A stretch of DNA of 12,199 bases from JALYJG01 sp033763555 (GTDB lineage Bacteria; Pseudomonadota; Alphaproteobacteria; UBA9219). A model generated the notes under the pieces. The model had not been told where the DNA came from and did not search any database. It worked only from the letters and a program-made list of their open reading frames with translations. Of the stretch, positions 6,163-11,916 are shown piece after piece. A program made the translations under genes and the position numbers. The stretch lies in contig JANRKK010000027.1 in the NCBI GenBank assembly GCA_033763555.1, forward strand, positions 1 to 12,199, written 5' to 3'. The stretch's first letter is position 1, and each line of letters starts with the position of its first letter.

Positions 6163-6764
6163 AGCCGGGAATTTCGCCGCTCGAACAATTCATCCATCTG
6201 CTCGCCCGGTTGCCGGGGTTGGGTCCACGTTCGGCGCGCCGTACCGCCCTGCATCTCCTGAAAAAGCGCGAAGCGCTAATGCAGCCGCTGATCGAGGCGA
6301 TGAGCGCCGCGGCACGCGATGTCAAAAACTGCTCAACCTGCGGCAATCTCGGCGGGCGTGACCCCTGCGAAATCTGCACTGACGCCTCACGCGACCGCAC
6401 GCTGATTTGCGTGGTGGAGGATGTCGCCGATCTCTGGGCGCTGGAGCGCAGCGGCGCGTTCCGCGGTCTCTATCATGTTCTCGGCGGTACGCTGTCGGCT
6501 CTGGACGGCATTCGCCCTGTCGATTTGCGCATCGATCCGCTGATCGACCGCATCCGTGACGGCGGCGTGAAGGAGGTCATCCTCGCCCTCAACGCCACGG
6601 TCGAGGGCCAGACAACGGCGCATTATGTCATTGAAAAACTCGCACCGGCGGGCGTTGCCGTTTCAAAGTTGGCGCACGGCCTTCCGGTGGGCGGCGAGCT
6701 GGATTATCTCGACGACGGCACCCTCATGACCGCCCTTCAGGCACGGCGGAGAGCAGGGGGATAA
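6159..6764 (+). CDS. recR: RecR, recombination mediator protein
   Basis: RecR works with RecO (and RecF) to load RecA onto SSB-coated single-stranded DNA in gap repair. The 201-aa protein is full length. It has the N-terminal helix-hairpin-helix region (LARLPGLGPRSARRTALHLL, 15-34). A zinc finger follows with cysteines 58, 61, 70 and 73 (CSTC and CEIC). A Toprim domain then starts at TLICVVEDVADLWALE, and the protein ends with the conserved LAHGLPVGGELDYLDDGTL. The start ATG overlaps the TGA of the acyl-CoA ligase by 4 bp, so recR is translationally coupled to it. recR is most often found after dnaX and the ybaB-type gene; that arrangement is not seen here. The stop is 5 bp from the stop of the convergent minus-strand gene. 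Confidence 0.95.
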   Translation: MKPGISPLEQFIHLLARLPGLGPRSARRTALHLLKKREALMQPLIEAMSAAARDVKNCSTCGNLGGRDPCEICTDASRDRTLICVVEDVADLWALERSGAFRGLYHVLGGTLSALDGIRPVDLRIDPLIDRIRDGGVKEVILALNATVEGQTTAHYVIEKLAPAGVAVSKLAHGLPVGGELDYLDDGTLMTALQARRRAGG

Positions 6765-6769
6765 ATTGT

Positions 6770-7255
6770 TTATTTCGGATGAGGGGCTATCATAATTCTA
6801 CACATTCTTGCAAAATTTCTTTTTGGAGTATCCTTATACCATGTATAGCTCTCATTACCGTCTCTTACAAAGCCGCCAATCTCTGGCACCAAATTGCTTA
6901 AATCTGCCTCTGCAAAGCACCGACCTTTGATCGAAATCCGACGCATGCTTTCTACACCAACTGTTCGGCCTTGTTTATCCGGTGTGTCGTATTTGATGGG
7001 CGGCTTGGAAGAAAGAAGCAATTTTGACAGGCAGCCTCCCGAATAATATTTGATCAAAAACATCATTTCACTATCGGGCACATTTGTTTGCTCAAGTCCA
7101 CATGTATAAAGATTATCACTGCCCGGTTGCTCCGCAGAGGCTTGGAAAGCCTGCGGAGCACTCGCCTGAGAAAGATCAGACGCAAATGCCAAAGGGGTGG
7201 AGGTCACTGCATAAGCGGCAAGCGCCGCAAATTTATTTTTCCAGGCACGTTTCAT
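6770..7255 (-). CDS. Small secreted protein with four cysteines, unrecognised
   Basis: This 161-aa protein begins with a Sec signal peptide: basic MKRAWKNK, a hydrophobic AALAAYAVTSTPLA core, and a probable cut after AFA (residue 25). The mature part has exactly four cysteines (52, 75, 113, 152), which suggests two disulfides and periplasmic or extracellular location. A low-complexity Ala/Ser/Gln stretch follows the signal. No catalytic motif or known domain was recognised. The start is well supported by GGGAGG (7262-7267) six nt upstream. The gene is A+T-rich compared with recR and zapE on either side, and it stands alone, convergent to recR and divergent from zapE. That pattern suggests an acquired or lineage-specific gene. 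Function unknown. Confidence 0.72.
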   Translation of the reverse strand: MKRAWKNKFAALAAYAVTSTPLAFASDLSQASAPQAFQASAEQPGSDNLYTCGLEQTNVPDSEMMFLIKYYSGGCLSKLLLSSKPPIKYDTPDKQGRTVGVESMRRISIKGRCFAEADLSNLVPEIGGFVRDGNESYTWYKDTPKRNFARMCRIMIAPHPK

Positions 7256-7274
7256 GGAAAGCCTCCCTCAAAAA

Positions 7275-7296
7275 AGGACTTTATTTTGGTAGTCCT
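7275..7296. repeat. Inverted repeat upstream of the secreted-protein gene
   Basis: AGGACT (7275-7280) and AGTCCT (7291-7296) are perfect 6-bp complementary arms with a 10-bp spacer. They lie just upstream of the SD of the secreted-protein gene, inside the 136-bp region it shares with zapE. This could be an operator or a hairpin in the 5' untranslated mRNA. Six-base arms can occur by chance. Confidence 0.3.
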
Positions 7297-7391
7297 CTCT
7301 GGGGGGAAAATCAATAAACTCCATTAATTACTTTAATTGATTGCATTTTATGTGCTTAATCTCGGCTGTTAGTCCCCTAGTCATCGATTCC

Positions 7392-8495
7392 ATGTCCACG
7401 CTCCTTCCCTCCCTCCCCTCTGCCTATCAGGCACGCGTTGATGGCGGCGAAATACGCTATGACGCCGCGCAGGCTGAAGCCGCATCGGCGCTGCAAAATT
7501 TCCTTGAAAAACTGAAGGATTACCGCCCGCCCGGATTGTTCGCGCGATTGACCAAGTCAGGGCCGCTCGGCGATATCGGCGGCTTCTATCTCTACGGCGA
7601 TGTCGGGCGCGGCAAAACCATGCTGATGGATATGTTCTTCGCCGCCGCGCCTATCGCCCAAAAACGCCGCGTGCATTTCCACCAGTTCATGCTGGAAATC
7701 CATGCGCGGCTGCATGAGCTGCAGCAGGATCATGTCAACGACATTCTGCCGGGCGTCGCACGCGCGCTGGCGAAGGAAACCTGGCTGCTCTGTTTCGATG
7801 AATTCCATGTCAGCAATATTGCTGATGCAATGATTTTGGGCCGCCTGTTTGCTGCCCTGTTCGAGGCGGGCGTGATCATCGTTGCCACTTCCAACTGGGC
7901 ACCGGATGAGCTTTATAAAAACGGGCTGCAGCGCGATCGCTTTTTCCCTTTTATCGATCTGATCGAGGCGAAGATGGTTATCCACCGCCTGCAAGGCTCG
8001 CTCGACCACCGCTTTGAACAAATCCGCGCCCTGCCCGCCTATTTTCATCCGCTGGGCAGCGAGGCAACGCGGCAGTTGCAGGGCATCTTCTTCCGCCTGA
8101 CGGATGAGGCTGAACCGGAATCCATCACCCTTCCCGTGCAGGGCCGCACCCTGCGTATCATGCATGCCGCCAAGGGCGCGGGCTTCTTTAATTTTGAGGA
8201 GTTGTGCGGCCAGCCGATGGGTGCGGCCGATTACATCGCCATCGCCCGGCAGTTGCATACGGTTCTGATCGACAATGTGCCGAAAATGCAGGCCGATCGC
8301 CGCGATGAAACCCTGCGTTTCATGACGCTGATCGATGCGCTGTACGAAGCGCATGCGAAACTGTTCATGGCCTGCGCCGTTCCGGTGGAAAAACTCGGCC
8401 CCTCAGGCGAGCATGCTTTCGCGTTTCAGCGTACGGTCAGCCGCCTCGCCGAAATGCGCGGCGAGGAGTACCGCAAAAAACCGCACCTTGGCTGA
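7392..8495 (+). CDS. zapE: ZapE / AFG1-like ATPase
   Basis: ZapE is a P-loop ATPase that, in E. coli, associates with the FtsZ ring during division under stress. It is homologous to mitochondrial AFG1/LACE1, which is linked to protein quality control. From the ATG at 7392 the protein is 367 aa, the usual size. Motifs are Walker A GDVGRGKT (69-76, after GGFYLY), HFHQFMLEIHARLHEL (95-110), Walker B LLCFDEFHVSNIADAMILG (132-150), sensor VIIVATSNWAPDELYKNGLQ (161-180) and RDRFFPFIDLI. No clear SD precedes 7392. It is chosen because MSTLLPSLPSAYQARVDGG fits the family N-terminus; an in-frame ATG at 7350 would add 14 unrelated residues. Its TGA directly abuts the stop of the convergent PuuD-like gene, with no base between. 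It stands alone with its own upstream region. Confidence 0.9.
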   Translation: MSTLLPSLPSAYQARVDGGEIRYDAAQAEAASALQNFLEKLKDYRPPGLFARLTKSGPLGDIGGFYLYGDVGRGKTMLMDMFFAAAPIAQKRRVHFHQFMLEIHARLHELQQDHVNDILPGVARALAKETWLLCFDEFHVSNIADAMILGRLFAALFEAGVIIVATSNWAPDELYKNGLQRDRFFPFIDLIEAKMVIHRLQGSLDHRFEQIRALPAYFHPLGSEATRQLQGIFFRLTDEAEPESITLPVQGRTLRIMHAAKGAGFFNFEELCGQPMGAADYIAIARQLHTVLIDNVPKMQADRRDETLRFMTLIDALYEAHAKLFMACAVPVEKLGPSGEHAFAFQRTVSRLAEMRGEEYRKKPHLG

Positions 8496-9074
8496 TCAGC
8501 CAACAAGGCGATACGTCACCATGCAATACAGCATCGGTAGCGATAGCACGAAATTCACGCGCGAGGTCAGCATCGCAATGCGTCCGGCCTTGGCCTTGGC
8601 GGCATCGTCCACTTTCACGATGCCCAGCGCCTTTTTCTGGTTCGGCCAGATGATGACCCAGACATTAAACGCCATGATCAGGCCCAGCCACATGCCCGTG
8701 CCGATGGTGCGGCTACCGGAATCGAGCATCAGCGCCCGCTCGGCATAGCCGTTCAGATAAGCGACGATCAATCCGGTGATCACCGTCGCCGCCGCGCCCC
8801 AGCGGAACCAGAACAAAGCTTCCGGCGCGATATATTTGCTGACGCCGGGTTTCAGATCAGCCGGAATTTTCGGCATGATCGGCGTCTGCACCAGATTGAA
8901 ATAATAAAGCAGGCCGATCCAGGTAATGCCTGACAGCACATGCAGGAAGGTGACGAAGGGTGCCCAATAGCCCATGCCCTGAACGGCATCGCCGTGGTAA
9001 TAAACAACAACGACCAGCGCGAGCGCAGCGCCAAGCGTCATGGCGCTGTAAAGCTTTTCAAGAATTTTAAACAT
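8496..9074 (-). CDS. Short PuuD-like (urate oxidase N-terminal domain family) membrane protein
   Basis: The 192-aa integral membrane protein has about five hydrophobic segments (roughly 9-26, 38-60, 88-107, 126-144, 170-188). It carries the motif FLHVLSGITWIGLLYYFN (43-60, His45) and NVWVIIWPNQKKALG (137-151), both typical of the membrane domain of PuuD, a urate hydroxylase. Full-length PuuD also has a C-terminal cytochrome c domain. Here the protein ends after the membrane part, so urate oxidation cannot be assumed, and no purine-degradation gene is nearby. Family naming is from recognition; the function is uncertain. The start at 9074 is chosen because AGGAG (complement of 9080-9084) lies five nt upstream; the frame is open eight codons further to a TTG. 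That SD lies inside a 7-bp inverted repeat. Confidence 0.75.
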   Translation of the reverse strand: MFKILEKLYSAMTLGAALALVVVVYYHGDAVQGMGYWAPFVTFLHVLSGITWIGLLYYFNLVQTPIMPKIPADLKPGVSKYIAPEALFWFRWGAAATVITGLIVAYLNGYAERALMLDSGSRTIGTGMWLGLIMAFNVWVIIWPNQKKALGIVKVDDAAKAKAGRIAMLTSRVNFVLSLPMLYCMVTYRLVG

Positions 9075-9077
9075 GGG

Positions 9078-9111
9078 GGCTCCTGACGGGAGAATCAAAG
9101 AGGAAGGAGCC
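9078..9111 (-). promoter_or_regulatory. Inverted repeat that could sequester the SD of the PuuD-like gene
   Basis: GGCTCCT (9078-9084) and AGGAGCC (9105-9111) are perfect 7-bp complementary arms with a 20-nt loop. In the minus-strand mRNA the downstream arm contains the AGGAG ribosome binding site of the gene starting at 9074, so folding would hide it. This could be a translational switch or thermosensor-like hairpin. The pairing is seen; the control is inference. Confidence 0.4.
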
Positions 9112-9161
9112 TTCAGACTTAATACGGGCCGCTCGAAGGCGCAAGGGCGAGTCGGAAAAGC

Positions 9162-9704
9162 CTAGGATACTGATAAGGTTCGGTAGCGCGCCGCCATTCC
9201 GCGATACATCCCGCCATCCTTGATCACAACCCGTCGATCTGGCCGTTCTCGGCTGTCTCGTCTTGCGTCGACAAAGGTTCGGTAGAATGGATCGAGTTCA
9301 GGATAACGGTCAGCCATCCGCTGCAGAAGCGCCTGCGTCAAATCCCTCACACCTCTATCATCAACGGCCAGAGCTACATTGGCCAGTAATTTCACATGCA
9401 AAGGCAATTCGTCCCGTACCGACTCATGCGCCAGAAATTCATATCCCGAAATCGCCCTTAAGACTGTAAGGTAAGTTGATGGGTTTAACGATGAAAGCCT
9501 GCCGCCATCATGAAGTATGTACAACGCCTCACACAATTCCCCCAGGCGTTCTTGCCGCTTGGCGGTTGCTGCGGCATCTTCGCCGTTGGGCACCACGCTT
9601 GAGTCAGATATCAGCGGCCCAAAACTTTTCGTATGGGGGTCTACGGACTCCTCAAGTCGTGTTACGAAACCGACAGCTTTTTTAAACAATTCGTGCAGCG
9701 ACAT
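9162..9704 (-). CDS. Unrecognised soluble protein, last gene of a three-gene minus-strand set
   Basis: The 180-aa protein has no signal peptide or membrane segment and is predicted to be largely helical and charged. Noticeable parts are an N-terminal MSLHELFKKAVGFVTRLEES, a middle LCEALYILHDGGRLSSLNPS and a C-terminal Arg/Asp-rich stretch (DARRDSRERPDRR) before a GGMYRGMAARYRTL tail. No family was recognised. The ATG at 9704 is preferred to a TTG five codons upstream because AGGG sits about five nt before it. The upstream gene ends 28 bp away on the same strand, so they are probably co-transcribed. Composition is like the core genes around it. Function unknown. Confidence 0.65.
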   Translation of the reverse strand: MSLHELFKKAVGFVTRLEESVDPHTKSFGPLISDSSVVPNGEDAAATAKRQERLGELCEALYILHDGGRLSSLNPSTYLTVLRAISGYEFLAHESVRDELPLHVKLLANVALAVDDRGVRDLTQALLQRMADRYPELDPFYRTFVDARRDSRERPDRRVVIKDGGMYRGMAARYRTLSVS

Positions 9705-9732
9705 AATCACCCTATGCAAAATACGGTTTAAT

Positions 9733-10113
9733 TTACGAATCCATCATGTTCAATTCAACATGCGCCAGCGCCTTCGCCATGGGCCAGTGCTGGTCGATAT
9801 CGTCATGCGTAAAACCTTTGGCAATCAAGTCGACAGGCTGGCAATCGCCTTTGGCTTTCATCAGCGTTACAATCGCCGTCGCCATGCGTTCGGCGGTCGC
9901 GAATTTTCCAGCGCCCAGGCGCGCCAGATCTTCGATCTTTGGCTTACCGTCATCAATCGCATCCGGCAACGTCAGGCGGCAGAATTCCTCGATCAGCGTC
10001 GCGAAGTCGGCGGCGCGCTGCGCCCCTTCCTTTTTGGATATTTTGCCGCCCTGCATCACCACGGCGGTAAAGCCGAGCGCGGTGCAGAGAAGGCGAAGAT
10101 CGCGTGGAGTCAT
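9733..10113 (-). CDS. Unrecognised small helical protein, middle gene of the three-gene set
   Basis: The 126-aa protein (MTPRDLRLLCTALGFTAVVM...) is mixed charged and helical. It has a lysine-rich segment GGKISKKEGAQRAADFATLI, a central Ala/Leu-rich helix (FATAERMATAIVTLMKAKG) and the acidic stretch GFTHDDIDQHWPM near the end. There is no signal peptide. No family was recognised. The start ATG at 10113 lies only 2 bp after the TGA of the preceding small ORF, which points to translational coupling. A TTG two codons upstream (10119) overlaps that ORF and is less likely. It shares an operon with its neighbours on both sides by spacing. Confidence 0.65.
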   Translation of the reverse strand: MTPRDLRLLCTALGFTAVVMQGGKISKKEGAQRAADFATLIEEFCRLTLPDAIDDGKPKIEDLARLGAGKFATAERMATAIVTLMKAKGDCQPVDLIAKGFTHDDIDQHWPMAKALAHVELNMMDS

Positions 10114-10115
10114 GG

Positions 10116-10298
10116 TCAAGCCGCCTGCAAAGGTTGAGCCAACACATCCTGCGCACGGCAGGCATTCTGCAGCCTTATTTCAGGATCCAGCTCCGTCATA
10201 TCGCCGGAATGGATACGCGCTGCTCTTTCGATTTCCATCAAGCAGTACAAGGCCGCAGCCCCGCCGAACTTCAATTCCATCTCATGAAAACTAAGCAT
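10116..10298 (-). CDS. Small 60-aa protein, first gene of the three-gene set
   Basis: A short ORF starts MLSFHEMELKFGGAAALYCL and ends with a helical AQDVLAQPLQAA. The ATG at 10298 is proposed, preceded by a weak AAAGA; a TTG at 10325 or an ATG at 10280 are alternatives. Support comes from its tight spacing (2 bp) to the next gene and from codon use similar to it. No family was recognised. It lies at the head of the minus-strand unit, divergent from the XRE-CDPS pair, with about 240 bp between the two start codons. It could be non-coding leader sequence, so confidence is moderate. Confidence 0.5.
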   Translation of the reverse strand: MLSFHEMELKFGGAAALYCLMEIERAARIHSGDMTELDPEIRLQNACRAQDVLAQPLQAA

Positions 10299-10537
10299 TT
10301 TTATGTCTTTCAAATATGTCTTCAAAAAATAGCCGCCAATCCCGGCGACAGAGGCAATTTAGGGTCCGGATGGCTTGAAAGCAATATATAAATCACATAG
10401 CGTAATTATTAAACTCACAAGAAAGTAATTTTATGACTTGCAATGGTATGCCAGAGGATATAAGAGTCATTTATTGCCCTTGAAATATAAGGGTAAATCG
10501 ATTTACTGTTAACCATAAGTCATGTTATGAGAGTTTT
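10299..10537. promoter_or_regulatory. Divergent AT-rich control region with repeated AGTCAT elements upstream of the XRE gene
   Basis: Three related elements lie within about 100 bp of the XRE start: TTATGACTTG (10431-10440, complement CAAGTCATAA), ATAAGAGTCATTTAT (10460-10474) and CATAAGTCATGTTATG (10514-10529). The last is an inverted repeat CATAA-N6-TTATG that abuts the SD GAGAG. A further CCCTT-N7-AAGGG repeat lies at 10478-10494. TTGCAA (10438-10443) and TATAAG (10459-10464) could be -35 and -10 boxes with a short 15-bp spacer. Autoregulation by the XRE protein is the natural reading, by analogy with other XRE-controlled units. Promoters for the minus-strand set should also lie here but were not resolved. 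Confidence 0.45.
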
Positions 10538-11197
10538 ATGATCACAGGACGCCAGATTCGTGCCGCACGCGGTTTGCTGGAATGGAAGGCCGAAGATCTG
10601 GCCAAGCGCGCCGGGGTTGCGCGCGAAACCATCAGCAAGATCGAAGCGGACGCCGTCCAGCCCCACGAAAAAACCCTCGCCAACATCACGCGCGCCTTTG
10701 AAGACAGTGGTGTCGAATTTCTGGGTGACCGCGGCGTTTCGGTAAAGAATGACGAAGTCGTGACGCTGAAAGGCGAGAATATTTATTTTCGTATTTTGGA
10801 TGATGTCATCGCCTCGCTGCGGAACAAGGAAGATGCCGAAGCCCTCTTTGCTTGCGTGAACGACAAAGTCTCGCCCCCGGCCGTTGTTGAAAATTACCGC
10901 CGCTTGCGCCAGACAGGCATCGGTATGCGCTCACTGGTCAAGGAAGGCGATATCTACCTCATGGGCCAGCTGGAAGAATATCGCTATCTCCCGAAAAAGT
11001 TTTTTCACAACAACGCCACCGTTATTTACGGCGATAAATTCGCCACCATGATCCTCGATCCCGACACAGGCGCGGATGCGGGTGCCGTCATCATCCGCAA
11101 CCCGCACGTTGCGGCGGCGCAAAGAAATTTATTTAATTTGATATGGTCCGACGCTAAAAAACCGGAAAAAACAGAAGCAAAAATTCGTTACGAGTAG
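10538..11197 (+). CDS. XRE-family HTH regulator with a PLD/TrmB-like C-terminal sensor domain
   Basis: The 219-aa protein starts with a Cro/C1-type HTH (about 4-60: TGRQIRAARGLLEWKAEDLA followed by KRAGVARETISKIE). A C-terminal domain of about 125 residues (81-206) follows, with patterns such as TVIYGDKFATMILD, GAVIIRNPHVAAAQ and FNLIWSDA. That pattern (iyGdk, then aviI-npxxA, then F-lW) resembles the phospholipase D-like effector domain seen in TrmB-type regulators; no HKD catalytic motif is visible, so a sensing role is more likely than catalysis. GAGAG four nt before the ATG supports the start. The CDPS-like gene begins 5 bp after its stop, so they form one unit and this protein probably controls it. 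Repeated AGTCAT elements upstream are candidate operators. The ligand is unknown. Confidence 0.85.
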   Translation: MITGRQIRAARGLLEWKAEDLAKRAGVARETISKIEADAVQPHEKTLANITRAFEDSGVEFLGDRGVSVKNDEVVTLKGENIYFRILDDVIASLRNKEDAEALFACVNDKVSPPAVVENYRRLRQTGIGMRSLVKEGDIYLMGQLEEYRYLPKKFFHNNATVIYGDKFATMILDPDTGADAGAVIIRNPHVAAAQRNLFNLIWSDAKKPEKTEAKIRYE

Positions 11198-11202
11198 ATA
11201 TT

Positions 11203-11916
11203 ATGGAATTGCAATATAAAGTATCCGTGAAAAACGGGGCGGGCTGGCGCGCTTTTCCCGATGTTCAATTACTCATCAGCGTAGGGCAACCTTATCATGA
11301 AGGCCCCAAATTCGCTGCTGTGGTGGCTTGGTTGCGCCAACAGCAGCGCAAAACCGTTCATGTTGCGGTCAACGACACTTTGCAACGCTGGAACAGCGTC
11401 GCTGAAGGCGTTGATGAAAAACGGGCTTTCGCTGATGCTGAGTTAGCAGGTCAAAAGTGGATCGGCTCTCACGCAGATATCTTGGCATCCTTCCAGACTG
11501 TATCGGCCTCGCTGACAACCCCTTCAGTTTCCGTCACGCGCTGGCGTGAATGGCTGGAACATCCCGGCTATGCCGCTGCCAAGGCATGTGTGGACGAAAT
11601 AGTGTCAGACACCCGCAACGGCCTTTCGGACATCCTGAAAAGAGACAGCGCGAATATTCTCAAGCGCCGCGAGAAGACGGTTTCAAATCGTGAAAAATTC
11701 CTTGTTTGCTCGGGCGAATATATCCGCGAGGAAATCGCCGTTCTTGCTTTACAACATGCAGACAAACCACGCGCTGATATTTATCCCGGCACGATGCTGA
11801 AAAGCATCGAATGGTTCAGAACGGCACCCCAGACTTTGCCGCCCGAACTGGAACCTTTGCGGCACCGCTATTCCTGCCGTATTGATTTCAAAAGGATAGA
11901 GCCCAAACCCGCCTGA
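11203..11916 (+). CDS. Probable tRNA-dependent cyclodipeptide synthase (CDPS), XYP-type signature
   Basis: CDPSs take two aminoacyl-tRNAs and make a cyclic dipeptide (2,5-diketopiperazine) through a covalent aminoacyl-serine intermediate. The 237-aa length fits the family (about 220-290). An early strand LLISVGQPYHEG carries Ser26, matching nucleophile Ser37 of AlbC. GEYIREEIA carries Tyr173 and Glu177 with the same 4-residue spacing as AlbC Tyr178 and Glu182 (family motif Y-[LVI]-x-x-E). IYPG supplies Tyr194-Pro195, equivalent to Tyr202 and the following residue. With Gln29 at the position that is Asn in the NYH group, this is the X-Y-P signature of the second CDPS subfamily. VHVAVNDTLQRWN fits the Rossmann-like core. 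A lysine/arginine-rich helix region (143-164) could bind tRNA. The usual Gly two residues before the serine is Leu, so some doubt remains. No oxidase, P450 or methyltransferase lies beside it. The product is unknown. Confidence 0.7.
   Translation: MELQYKVSVKNGAGWRAFPDVQLLISVGQPYHEGPKFAAVVAWLRQQQRKTVHVAVNDTLQRWNSVAEGVDEKRAFADAELAGQKWIGSHADILASFQTVSASLTTPSVSVTRWREWLEHPGYAAAKACVDEIVSDTRNGLSDILKRDSANILKRREKTVSNREKFLVCSGEYIREEIAVLALQHADKPRADIYPGTMLKSIEWFRTAPQTLPPELEPLRHRYSCRIDFKRIEPKPA

Noticed and set aside
7341..7391. Upstream start for ZapE at a TTG (7341) or ATG (7350)
   Set aside because: Neither has an SD, and the added residues do not resemble ZapE N-termini; 7392 fits better, though it also lacks an SD.
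7557..8354. 265-codon minus-strand open frame opposite zapE
   Set aside because: The plus strand carries clear Walker A and B motifs; the antisense product has no recognisable features.
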